From NCBI GenBank assembly GCA_934394985.1, contig CAKRRF010000002.1:62001-126000 (forward strand): DNA of 64,000 bases, read 5' to 3'. The number at the start of each line of letters is the position of its first letter. The stretch's first letter is position 1. A program made the translations under genes and the position numbers. The stretch is from an uncultured Marvinbryantia sp. GTDB lineage: Bacteria > Bacillota > Clostridia > Lachnospirales > Lachnospiraceae. Of this stretch, positions 17,544 through 26,201 are shown one piece after another. The notes beneath the pieces were generated by a model. It saw nothing but the letters and a program-made list of their open reading frames with translations, was not told the DNA's origin and ran no database searches.

Positions 17544-20500
17544 ATGATATCGAAGTTTAGTGTAAAGAAGCCGTATACCGTTCTGGTAGGAGTAGTTCTG
17601 ATTCTGGTGCTTGGTTATGTATCCTTTACTAGCATGCAGACAGATCTCCTGCCGGATATGAATCTGCCGTATGCGATTGTGTATACCACTTACATCGGGG
17701 CAAGTCCGGAGGAAGTAGAGAGTACGGTAACCAGACCGGTGGAACAGGCGATGGCAACCATCAGCAACATTGAAAATATCAGTTCTACATCCGCAGAGAA
17801 TCTGTCTATGGTGGTCCTGGAATTTGCTCAGACAGCAGATATGGATTCCATTACGGTAGATATGCGGGAGAAGCTGAATCAGATCGAGGGAACCTGGAGT
17901 GATTCGGTGGGCAATCCGATTATTATGAAGCTGAATCCGGATATGATGCCGGTTATGGTGGCGGCATTGGAAGGCGGCGACCTGAGTCAGAGTGAATTGA
18001 CTGATCTGGTAGAAAATAATATCCTGCCGGAGCTGGAAAGCATAGAGGGTGTAGCTTCTGTTTCTTCCACCGGAACCATTGAGGAACAGGTGCAGGTTGT
18101 CCTTAGAGAGGACAAAATCAAAGAAGTCAATCAAAAAGTCCGTAAAGCACTGGATAAGAAGTTCGATGATGCACAGGCAGAGCTGGGCGAAAATAAGGCG
18201 AAGCTGGAGAGCGGGGAAAGCGCTTTAAAGAGTGGACAGGAACAGCTGAAAGAGCAGACAGGAAAGGCGCAGGAGCAGATCAGTTCCGGTTCCACTCAGA
18301 TGATTACAGGAAGTGTCCAGTTAAGTGAGAAACAGAAAGAGGTAGAGTCCGCCTTAAGTGAACTGGATAAATCGGAAACAGAATTAAACAATCAGGAAAA
18401 ACAGTTGGAAGACGGAGAAAAAGCACTTTTGGCACTTCCGGCTCAGAAGACAGCACTGGAGACGCAGAAGGATTCCGTAGATCAGGCACTGGCAGCGGTA
18501 AGCACTCTGACTGCCGGACAGGTAGAACAGTTGAATCAGGCGATTGCACAATTGGAGCAGGTGCTGGGGCTTGGTCAGGTCCAGGAAGATGTTCCAGATA
18601 CAGAAGTGACAGAAGCAGATCAGACACAGGATGAGACAGCGGGTCTGATCGAAAATCAGCAGAATCTGACGAAGGCAGCTCAGGACAGCGCACAGGAGGC
18701 AGATGTGCAGATGCCAGATTCGGTGGATACCCAGCCAGAGATTGCAGATGGAGAAGTGCTGGCGGGGATGGGAAGCAGTCAGAGTACCGGCGCGGAACAG
18801 GTTCTGGATGAATCAGGAAGTGTGAATGTGCCGGATTATGGAGGGCTGGCAGGGGATGCCAGTCAGATGGCCCAGAGCATGGAAGCGGTCAAAGCACAGT
18901 ACGATCAGCTGGTGGAACAGAGAAATCAGCTGATTGCCCTTGGAATCGATATTACGTTATCTGGTGAAGAACTGGAGGCCAATATTTCCAGTGTAAAGGC
19001 AACCTTGCAGGATACTGATAAGCAGCTTTCAGACGGCATTGCCACAATTCAGGAGCAGATTGACAAGACTCCGGAACAGATGGAGACCATTCAGAAGGGA
19101 AAAGACGCTGTTACACAGGGCAAAGCCCAGATTACAGAGGGCAGAGCCCAGTTAAATGCGGCAAAAGAGCAGCTGGCTGCAGCTCAGAAAAAGATGACCG
19201 ATGGACAGAGCCAGCTGTCCGGTGCACAGAGTAAAATAGATGGTGCAAAGATCGATGCTACTATTGAGATGGCAGTGGGAAAAGCCCAGCTGCAGTCCGG
19301 AAAGCAGCAGATTGAAGCAGCGCTGGATCAGATCGAGGAGCAGAAGGAATCCGCCTATGATCAGGCAGATGTGACGGAACTGGTAACTACAGATCTGATC
19401 AGGAATATCCTGGCAGCCCAGAACTTTATGATGCCGGCAGGATATGTGACAGAAGATGGCATTGATTTCCTGGTGCGAGTGGGAAATAAGTTTGGCAGTA
19501 TGGAAGACATGAATGATCTCGTGGTGCTGGATCTGCATATGGATGAACTGGATCCGATTACGCTTTCTGATGTGGCAGATGTGGTGATGACGGATAACAG
19601 TAATGAGATCTATGCAACGGTCAATGACCATCCGGGTGTGATGCTGACGATGCAGAAGCAGTCGGGCTATTCCACCGGAACGGTGTCGAATAAGATCAAA
19701 GACAAGTTCGCAGAACTGGAAGAAAATAACGGAGATGTTCGTTTTATCAAGATGATGGATCAGGGTGTCTACATCGATATGGTAGTAGATTCTGTCATCC
19801 AGAACATGCTGTCCGGAGCAGTGCTTGCAATCCTGGTACTGCTGATATTCCTGGGAAGCTTTCGGCCGACACTGGTGATTGCATGCTCTATCCCAATCAG
19901 TATTATGACGGCGATTGTCTGTATGTATTTCAGCCATATTACCTTAAATATTATTTCCCTGTCCGGTTTGGCGCTGGGAATCGGTATGCTGGTAGACAAC
20001 TCCATTGTAGTAATCGAGAATATCTATCGTCTGCGAAGCGAAGGATATTCCGTGAAAAAAGCAGCTGTAGAGGGGGCCAGCCAGGTGGCAGGCGCAATTG
20101 TGGCATCTACTTTGACAACCATATGTGTATTTGCACCGATTTTGTTTACAGAAGGAATCACAAGACAGCTGTTTGTGGATATGGGACTTACCATTGCATA
20201 TTCACTGATAGCCAGTCTGGTCGTAGCACTGACACTGGTGCCGGCTATGGCGGCGGGGCTTCTGAAAAAAGGAACGGATAAGAAACACCGTATTTTTGAT
20301 AAAATTCAAAATGCTTATGCATGGACATTGAAGGGTGCTTTGAAGGTGAAGCCTCTGGTTATTCTCCTGGCAGTAGGAATCCTGGTATTGTCTGCCAGAC
20401 TGGCGGTTTCCAAGGGAACCGAATTTATGGGTGATATGGAAAGTACCCAGATGTCTGTTACCCTGACAGCACCGGAGGGCAGCTCTCTGGCAGATACATC

Positions 20501-21863
20501 AAAAGTGGCCGATGAGGCGATTGAGCGGATTCGTACGATTGAGGACGTGGAAGATGTGGGAGCCATGGTATCCGGAAACAGTATGATGAGTATGATGGGC
20601 TCTGGATCGGAAAGTAACCGGGAAGTATCTATGTACATTATGCTGAAAGAGGATAAGAAGCAGAGTGATGCGGAAGTGGCCAGTCAGATTATGGAAAAAA
20701 CAAAAGATCTGGACTGTGAAATAAATGTACAGACTTCGAATATGGATATGTCATCCCTGGGTGGTTCTGGTATCAGCGTCATGATCAAAGGCCGGGAACT
20801 GGATACCTTAAAACAGATTGCAGGAGATGTGGCAGAGATTCTTTCTTCTGTGGATGGAACGAAAAATGTATCAGATGGTATTGAAGAAAAGACGGTGGAA
20901 ATGCGTCTGGTTGTGGACAAAAATAAAGCCATGAGCTATCAGCTGACCACCGCACAGATCTATCAGTTCCTCCAGCAGAAGCTGGCGGAAGCAAGCAGTG
21001 CCACAACGTTAAGTACCGAGTCTTCCGATTATGACGTCCTGGTAATCAGTGATGCAGATGAGACACTGACCAGAGATAAGATAAAAGATCTGACGATAGA
21101 AGGAACCAATGCAGATCAGAAAAAAGAAGACATTCCATTATCTGACCTGGTGAAATTCGTAGATACAGAAGGATTTTCATCCATTAAGCGTGATGCACAG
21201 AACCGTTACGTCAGTGCAACAGCAGAGCTGGAAGATGGCTATAATATTGGTCTGGTTTCCGCAGAAGTAGAAAAGAAGCTGGCAGAATATGAGGTGCCGA
21301 AGGGATATCGTGTATCCATGCAGGGAGAAGATGAGACCATCAATGAGGCAATGGGGCAGGTAGTTAAAATGCTGATTCTGGCAATTGTATTCATGTACCT
21401 GATTATGGTGGCCCAGTTCCAGTCCCTGTTGTCACCGTTTATCATTATTTTTACGATTCCATTGGCCTTTACCGGTGGATTCCTGGCATTATATCTGACC
21501 GATAAGCCGGTCAGTGTTATTGCCATGATCGGCTTTGTTATGCTGGCAGGTATTATTGTAAATAATGGTATTGTTCTGGTGGATTATATCAACCAGCTGC
21601 GAAGAGGCGGAATGGAAAAGAAACCTGCCATTGTGGAGGCTGGACGTTCCAGACTGCGGCCGGTTATCATGACAGCACTGACCACCATTTTGGGATTGTG
21701 TACAATGGCAGCCGGAAATGGTATGGGGGCAGATATGGTGCAGCCAATGGCGATTGTAACGATTGGTGGTCTGACCTATGGTACGCTGATGACCTTGTTT
21801 GTCATTCCATGTGTATATGACATTTTTAATCGGAAAAAAGATCTGACAGAACGGGAAGAATAG
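17544..21863 (+). CDS. RND-family efflux transporter (AcrB/HAE1-like) with a large coiled-coil insertion
   Basis: The transporter framework is RND: one membrane segment at residues 13-31, a porter domain (DLLPDMNLPYAIVYT, then GASPEEVE), a group of five to six membrane segments from about residue 750 with the proton-relay motif GIGMLVDNSIVVIENI, a second porter half, and a final membrane group near residues 1270-1420. Family members are about 1020-1060 residues; this one has 1439. The excess lies in the first porter half, about residues 190-610: Gln/Glu/Lys/Ala-rich heptad-like coiled coil with many L-x-x-G steps, interrupted by an acidic, low-complexity stretch near residues 345-410. No adaptor (MFP) or outer-membrane gene is nearby, as expected in a cell with one membrane. 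The insertion may form an extracellular stalk. Confidence 0.9.
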   Translation: MISKFSVKKPYTVLVGVVLILVLGYVSFTSMQTDLLPDMNLPYAIVYTTYIGASPEEVESTVTRPVEQAMATISNIENISSTSAENLSMVVLEFAQTADMDSITVDMREKLNQIEGTWSDSVGNPIIMKLNPDMMPVMVAALEGGDLSQSELTDLVENNILPELESIEGVASVSSTGTIEEQVQVVLREDKIKEVNQKVRKALDKKFDDAQAELGENKAKLESGESALKSGQEQLKEQTGKAQEQISSGSTQMITGSVQLSEKQKEVESALSELDKSETELNNQEKQLEDGEKALLALPAQKTALETQKDSVDQALAAVSTLTAGQVEQLNQAIAQLEQVLGLGQVQEDVPDTEVTEADQTQDETAGLIENQQNLTKAAQDSAQEADVQMPDSVDTQPEIADGEVLAGMGSSQSTGAEQVLDESGSVNVPDYGGLAGDASQMAQSMEAVKAQYDQLVEQRNQLIALGIDITLSGEELEANISSVKATLQDTDKQLSDGIATIQEQIDKTPEQMETIQKGKDAVTQGKAQITEGRAQLNAAKEQLAAAQKKMTDGQSQLSGAQSKIDGAKIDATIEMAVGKAQLQSGKQQIEAALDQIEEQKESAYDQADVTELVTTDLIRNILAAQNFMMPAGYVTEDGIDFLVRVGNKFGSMEDMNDLVVLDLHMDELDPITLSDVADVVMTDNSNEIYATVNDHPGVMLTMQKQSGYSTGTVSNKIKDKFAELEENNGDVRFIKMMDQGVYIDMVVDSVIQNMLSGAVLAILVLLIFLGSFRPTLVIACSIPISIMTAIVCMYFSHITLNIISLSGLALGIGMLVDNSIVVIENIYRLRSEGYSVKKAAVEGASQVAGAIVASTLTTICVFAPILFTEGITRQLFVDMGLTIAYSLIASLVVALTLVPAMAAGLLKKGTDKKHRIFDKIQNAYAWTLKGALKVKPLVILLAVGILVLSARLAVSKGTEFMGDMESTQMSVTLTAPEGSSLADTSKVADEAIERIRTIEDVEDVGAMVSGNSMMSMMGSGSESNREVSMYIMLKEDKKQSDAEVASQIMEKTKDLDCEINVQTSNMDMSSLGGSGISVMIKGRELDTLKQIAGDVAEILSSVDGTKNVSDGIEEKTVEMRLVVDKNKAMSYQLTTAQIYQFLQQKLAEASSATTLSTESSDYDVLVISDADETLTRDKIKDLTIEGTNADQKKEDIPLSDLVKFVDTEGFSSIKRDAQNRYVSATAELEDGYNIGLVSAEVEKKLAEYEVPKGYRVSMQGEDETINEAMGQVVKMLILAIVFMYLIMVAQFQSLLSPFIIIFTIPLAFTGGFLALYLTDKPVSVIAMIGFVMLAGIIVNNGIVLVDYINQLRRGGMEKKPAIVEAGRSRLRPVIMTALTTILGLCTMAAGNGMGADMVQPMAIVTIGGLTYGTLMTLFVIPCVYDIFNRKKDLTEREE

Positions 21864-21908
21864 GAAATATAAAAAGGGTCTGTCCTGAAATAGACAGTTC
21901 TAAGAGAG

Positions 21909-21980
21909 AGGCTGTGAAAAAGCACCGTTCCCAAAAAAGAAAGACCAAGAGTTTAGAATGAACTCAAGGTCTTTCTTTTT
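21909..21980 (+). repeat. Repeated terminator-containing element, copy 2
   Basis: This shares ggctgtgaaaa, gttcc, and the stem gaaagaccaagagttt / aactcaaggtctttc with copy 1 at 17251-17330. It lies between the converging RND and mecA genes and should terminate both. Confidence 0.75.
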
Positions 21981-21986
21981 GTTATT

Positions 21987-22751
21987 TCAGATCACGCTGA
22001 GCTTCTGAAGAGCATCTTCCAGAATAATGGCTTTGCCATGTTCTATCAGATAATTTTCTGTTCCGGCAGAATACTTCAGACCGATACCGTATTCAGAAAT
22101 AATATTGCAGATACGGTTAAATTCTTCCGGTGAATGGGAAGATTTATTCAGAACCAGATGGTAGGAACCATCGGATGTATCCTTATAAAGCGAGTTGCTT
22201 CCGGTATAACTGCCCTGCAGAATATGTGCGGCCCGGATCACATCATCCAGCTGCTGGAAAGCAAAGATCTTTTTCAGCTCCACATAGAGAGATTCCTCCT
22301 GTGCATCTGGGGTATCCGCAGGTGTATCTTCGTTTTCCGGTCTGGCTGATAATGCCTTATGTGCATCACGAAGCTTCTGAAACAGATTCAGAATATCGTC
22401 AGCGCCTTCCGGCTTTATGGAAGAGAGTGCACCAGGGATGTCAATGCTGTCGGTGGCTGCAGTACTCTGTGAAAATTTGGCAAAGCGGGTATCCAGTTCT
22501 TCCGGATCCTCCACTTTGGTAATAATCAGGATAATGGAATCGGCAGACAGTGGAATCGCTTCGATCATAAGTGGAATGTCATTTGCTTCAAATCCAAATT
22601 CGTAAGCGGCCTGCTGCATCATCTCCCGGAAAAGGGATTTCGCTTTTTCTGTACCATAAGCCAGTTCGCTGAGCTTCAGCTTCCGGTCAGCCAGATCTTC
22701 TCGAGTCAGTGTACAGCGTATCTGATTTTCATTCAGTTTTTCAATTTTCAT
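21987..22751 (-). CDS. mecA: Adaptor protein MecA
   Basis: A 254-residue protein that starts MKIEKLNENQIRCTLTREDL, the typical MecA N-terminus that recognises substrates. The C-terminal half, after an acidic Glu/Asp/Pro-rich linker near residues 130-150, matches the domain that docks on ClpC (ADDVIRAAH-like segment reading LDDVIRAAHILQG). MecA delivers proteins to the ClpCP protease. Promoter elements lie on the - strand at 22813-22842. Confidence 0.92.
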   Translation of the reverse strand: MKIEKLNENQIRCTLTREDLADRKLKLSELAYGTEKAKSLFREMMQQAAYEFGFEANDIPLMIEAIPLSADSIILIITKVEDPEELDTRFAKFSQSTAATDSIDIPGALSSIKPEGADDILNLFQKLRDAHKALSARPENEDTPADTPDAQEESLYVELKKIFAFQQLDDVIRAAHILQGSYTGSNSLYKDTSDGSYHLVLNKSSHSPEEFNRICNIISEYGIGLKYSAGTENYLIEHGKAIILEDALQKLSVI

Positions 22752-22812
22752 GAAATCACTTCCTTGCCTGATATCTGGAAAGGTTACTGATATCAGCCAC
22801 CTTTCTAGTTAC

Positions 22813-22842
22813 AGTATATCCTACTTCATGTAAAAATGTAAA
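22813..22842 (-). promoter_or_regulatory. Promoter of mecA
   Basis: On the - strand, TTTACA (22842-22837), an 18-base spacer and TATACT (22818-22813). Confidence 0.5.
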
Positions 22843-22884
22843 GTGGAATGCTGTCAGAGCCTTATAAAATTATTATAAAAAAAC

Positions 22885-22913
22885 TTGCAAAACAAGAATG
22901 TGTGTTATATAAT
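22885..22913 (+). promoter_or_regulatory. Promoter upstream of the small unknown gene
   Basis: TTGCAA (22885-22890), 17 bases and TATAAT (22908-22913). The inferred transcript has a leader of about 300 bases. Confidence 0.6.
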
Positions 22914-23216
22914 CAATAATAAGAGAGGACACATATTATAAAAATGGAAAGGAGGAACATTTTCAAACATCAGCAGATTCTTCTGCACACTATTTCTTGA
23001 ATGCGATTGTCTTCGCATTGATTCAGATCATTGATTACAACTATACAACTGAATACATCTATATAACTGAATAATCTATACACAGTCTTCTCTGAAGAAA
23101 AGCTCTTTTTTCATATTGCCTGGGAAAGGAACTGCCATGCTCTGATTTTACTGTGGCATCTCCGAAATATATCACATGTACCTCCACAGGCAGATTTGGA
23201 CAGGAGAAAGAAAGAA

Positions 23217-23498
23217 GTGAGAAACATCGAATACAGAAAACCGTATTATACAAAAGAGATGTTCGAACAACGCAGGGAAAAGGTAATGGAAAGCAAACTG
23301 TATAAGGAGCTGGAAGGCTATCAGAGCGCCGGAATTTCCTTATGGCTGAACGGAAAACCGAGTACCAGTTATGGCATTGCAAATTACGTAAGAGAAGAGT
23401 CAGACTATATGAGAGATTATCGTCTGGATGACAATCAGGAAATATGTGGAATAGCATTTGACAGGATCAGGAGGAGAAGACCGGGAGGAAGAAGATAG
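23217..23498 (+). CDS. Small basic protein of unknown function
   Basis: A 93-residue, Arg/Lys/Glu/Tyr-rich soluble protein with no signal peptide or membrane segment. The middle contains YQSAGISLWLNGKPSTSYGI and the end is strongly basic (RIRRRRPGGRR). The GTG at 23217 is chosen because AGGAG lies about ten bases upstream; a TTG at 23196 has no site. I do not recognise the family. It has its own promoter and a long leader, and is followed by the GH18 gene after 135 bases, so it is probably transcribed alone. Confidence 0.65.
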   Translation: MRNIEYRKPYYTKEMFEQRREKVMESKLYKELEGYQSAGISLWLNGKPSTSYGIANYVREESDYMRDYRLDDNQEICGIAFDRIRRRRPGGRR

Positions 23499-23633
23499 AC
23501 AGCGAGTTTCCCTGAACAAAAAACTTAAGTTTCTGTGAACTTTTTCTGAAAAAGTCGAAAACTGTTAGATGTATGCCGCAAAGTATGCTATACTTTTGAC
23601 CAGAAAGGTATTGAAGTATGGAGGAGCAGTAGC

Positions 23634-25334
23634 ATGAAGAAAAAGGCGGCACCGATTCTGGCAGTGGTTCTTTTGATTGCAGTAGTAGCAGGAATTGGTT
23701 TCCTTACCAAAGTGATAAAAAAATACACACCTTCTTCCGAAGTAATGAGCAGTCAGGAATATTTTGGACTGAATAATGAGCAGGAAGCAGCGATTGTGGT
23801 AGGAAGTGAAATACTTCCTTATAAAGGAGAGATTCTCAATGAAGTGGCCTATGTGGATTATCAGGCAGTGAAAGAGGTACTGAATGATTACTTCTACTGG
23901 GATTCCGAGAACAATACGATGTTATACACCATGCCGACGGATGTTATACAGATTCCGGCTGGCAGCAGCAGTTACACAGCAGATGGAAAGACACAGAGCC
24001 TGAACTACAACATCGTGCTGATTGATGGCACAGAAACCTACATCGCATTGGATTTTGTAAAACAGTATACGAATATTTCCTATGAGATATTTCATGATCC
24101 TGATCGTATTGTGATTAATAATACATGGGGGGATGTGACTGTGGCCAGTATCCGAAAGGCGGGAAAAGTACGAAGCCTTGGAGGAATTAAGAGTCCGATT
24201 CTCAGGGAAGTGGAGAAAAATGAAGTAGTACGCATTCTGGAACCGATGGAAGACTGGACGAAGATCCTCACACAGGATGGATATATCGGCTATATAAAGA
24301 ATGATCGTCTGGTAAAGGAACGAACTGAGACACTGACCAGTGATTTTGTGGCACCGGAATATACCAATATTCAGAAAGACTATAAGATCAATCTGGTATG
24401 GCATCAGATTACCAGTATGGATGCCAATTACAACATTATTTATGATATTGCCAGTGTAAAGAAGGTGAATACGATTTCACCGACCTGGTTCAGCATAGCA
24501 TCCAATGACGGTACACTGGATTCGTTGGCACTGGCAGATTATGTGAATACCGCACACAGCAACAATATGGAAGTATGGCCACTGATTGACAATTTCAGCG
24601 AAAATATTGATTTTGCAGCGGTTATGAACAGTACGTCTGCAAGAAATAAAATCGAAAATCAGCTGATTGCGGCAGCAATTGAATATAGTTTTGATGGAAT
24701 TAATGTGGATTTTGAAAATATTTCAGAAGCTGCTGCTGACGGTTTTATTCAGTTTGTAAGAGAACTGTCAGTGATGTGCCGGAAGAATGGTATCGTGTTG
24801 TCTGTGGACGTGCCGGTGCCGATGGACTTTACAGCACATTACAATCGAAAAGCACTGGGTGAAGTCTGCGATTATATGATGATTATGGGATATGATGAGC
24901 ATTATTCCGGATCAGAAGAAGCAGGTTCTGTCGCCAGTCTGACTTTTGAAGAAGAGGGCATTCAGAATACACTTCAGGAGGTGGCTGCTGAGAAGATCAT
25001 CAGTGGTATTCCGTTTTATACCAGGTTATGGTGTACTATGACAAATGAAGATGGAACGGCAACGGTAACCAGTGAGGCCATGGGGATGAATGAAGCACAG
25101 CAGACGCTGGAAAATAATCAGGCGGAAAGCTCCTGGGATGAAACTACGGGGCAGAATTATGCACAGTTTGAGGGAACTGACGGAGCGTTATATCAGATCT
25201 GGCTGGAGGACACAGCTTCTCTGACGAAAAAGCTGGAGCTGATCAAGAAGTATGACCTCGGTGGTGTTGCTGAGTGGAAGCTGGGTCTGGAAGATGATTC
25301 TGTATGGGATCTGATTGCCAAATATATCAGCTAA
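23634..25334 (+). CDS. Glycoside hydrolase family 18 protein with SH3-like domain, membrane-anchored
   Basis: A 566-residue protein. Residues 7-27 are a single N-terminal membrane segment or uncleaved signal. Residues about 45-165 resemble a copper-amine-oxidase-like N-terminal domain, about 170-225 an SH3-like domain, and about 240-566 a GH18 barrel with the catalytic motif DGINVDFE (Glu near residue 361) and the later MMIMGYDEH strand. The architecture matches YaaH/SleL-type and related cell-wall or spore-associated hydrolases that act on N-acetylglucosamine polymers. The next gene is cwlD, which supports a peptidoglycan role, possibly in sporulation. Confidence 0.88.
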   Translation: MKKKAAPILAVVLLIAVVAGIGFLTKVIKKYTPSSEVMSSQEYFGLNNEQEAAIVVGSEILPYKGEILNEVAYVDYQAVKEVLNDYFYWDSENNTMLYTMPTDVIQIPAGSSSYTADGKTQSLNYNIVLIDGTETYIALDFVKQYTNISYEIFHDPDRIVINNTWGDVTVASIRKAGKVRSLGGIKSPILREVEKNEVVRILEPMEDWTKILTQDGYIGYIKNDRLVKERTETLTSDFVAPEYTNIQKDYKINLVWHQITSMDANYNIIYDIASVKKVNTISPTWFSIASNDGTLDSLALADYVNTAHSNNMEVWPLIDNFSENIDFAAVMNSTSARNKIENQLIAAAIEYSFDGINVDFENISEAAADGFIQFVRELSVMCRKNGIVLSVDVPVPMDFTAHYNRKALGEVCDYMMIMGYDEHYSGSEEAGSVASLTFEEEGIQNTLQEVAAEKIISGIPFYTRLWCTMTNEDGTATVTSEAMGMNEAQQTLENNQAESSWDETTGQNYAQFEGTDGALYQIWLEDTASLTKKLELIKKYDLGGVAEWKLGLEDDSVWDLIAKYIS

Positions 25335-25351
25335 ACAACATACGTAAAAAG

Positions 25352-25398
25352 AAATCCTGCTGCATACATTAATAAAAAATGATGCGGCGGGATTTTTT
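25352..25398 (+). terminator. Terminator hairpin abutting the cwlD start codon
   Basis: AAATCCTGCTGCAT (25352-25365) pairs with ATGCGGCGGGATTT (25382-25395) and is followed by TTT; the next base begins the cwlD ATG. The SD-like GGCGGG lies in the right arm, so the hairpin could hide the ribosome binding site as well as stop transcription. Confidence 0.7.
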
Positions 25399-26130
25399 AT
25401 GGGAAAAAAACAACTGGAACTGCTGATGGCAGTACTGATTCTGGCAGGAGCTTTTTGTGTGGGACGGCTGGGCGCGCAGATGAGACAGATGCGCAGGGAA
25501 ATTACGACAGCAATATCCCGGAATACAGGAGAACAGATGGTTGTGATTGATGCAGGACATGGTGGATTTGATTCCGGAAAGGTTGGGATCAATGGTGTTA
25601 TGGAAAAAGATATCAATTTGCTGATAGCAAAAAAAGTACAGAAAAATCTGGAACAGGCAGGAATCCGGACGCTTATGACCAGAGAAGAAGATCATGGACT
25701 GTATGACAATGACGAAGAAAACAAAAAGCAGCAGGATATGAAACGCCGTTGCAGCAAAATCAATGAGTCCGGAGCGGATCTGGCAGTGAGTATTCATCAG
25801 AACAGTTATACACAGGAATACGTCTGCGGACCACAGGTATTTTATTATGAAACTTCTTTGCAGGGACGAAAGCTGGCAGAGATGTTGCAGGAAACGTTGA
25901 ATCAGCGTCTGGAGATCGTCCGGCCAAGAGTATGCAAGGCGAATGAGACCTATTATATATTGAGAAAAACAAAGATTCCCACAGTCATTGTAGAGTGTGG
26001 ATTTTTAAGTAATACAGAAGAGGCAGAAAAGCTGATGAATGAGAATTATCAGGAAAAAACAGCCCGGGCAGTCTGTGATGGGATACAGAAATTTTTGCAG
26101 GAAAACCTCTATTGCGTTACGTTGTTGTAA
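25399..26130 (+). CDS. cwlD: N-acetylmuramoyl-L-alanine amidase, CwlD-like
   Basis: A zinc amidase of the Amidase_3 family, 243 residues. One membrane segment or signal lies at about residues 7-27. The zinc and catalytic residues are visible: DAGHGGFDSGK, the Glu in VMEKDIN, the His in LAVSIHQNSY and the Glu in IVECGFLSN. In Bacillus CwlD cuts stem peptides so that muramic lactam can form in spore cortex. The start at 25399 directly follows a terminator hairpin; an ATG at 25426 is possible but would remove part of the membrane segment. Confidence 0.88.
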   Translation: MGKKQLELLMAVLILAGAFCVGRLGAQMRQMRREITTAISRNTGEQMVVIDAGHGGFDSGKVGINGVMEKDINLLIAKKVQKNLEQAGIRTLMTREEDHGLYDNDEENKKQQDMKRRCSKINESGADLAVSIHQNSYTQEYVCGPQVFYYETSLQGRKLAEMLQETLNQRLEIVRPRVCKANETYYILRKTKIPTVIVECGFLSNTEEAEKLMNENYQEKTARAVCDGIQKFLQENLYCVTLL

Positions 26131-26140
26131 ATGGTATACT
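26112..26140 (+). promoter_or_regulatory. Promoter of the sua5 group
   Basis: TTGCGT (26112-26117), 17 bases and TATACT (26135-26140), overlapping the 3' end of cwlD. Confidence 0.6.
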
Positions 26141-26201
26141 CAGATGTAACCAGAAAAAGAAAGAATATGCATCAGTGGCAGGGATAAGGAAGCGAATATT
26201 T

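Larger units (their letters stand above)
22752..23216. other. Divergent intergenic region with long leader
   Basis: The 465 bases contain the mecA promoter on the - strand, a + strand promoter at 22885-22913 and a leader of about 300 bases before the small gene at 23217. The leader holds an AAGGAGG with no start codon at the right distance (22948-22954), an 18-codon open frame (22944-23000) and a nested inverted repeat at about 23118-23193 (GCCTG...CAGGC enclosing TGCCA...TGGCA). No known riboswitch class was recognised. Confidence 0.5.

Noticed and set aside
18000..19400. Frameshift or gene fusion artefact in the RND gene
   Set aside because: The frame is continuous and the codon pattern does not change. 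The RND framework resumes correctly after the insertion, so a true insertion domain is preferred.
22944..23000. 18-codon open frame in the long leader
   Set aside because: The ATG has only a distant AGAGGA site, and the peptide shows no features. Kept only as part of the leader observation.
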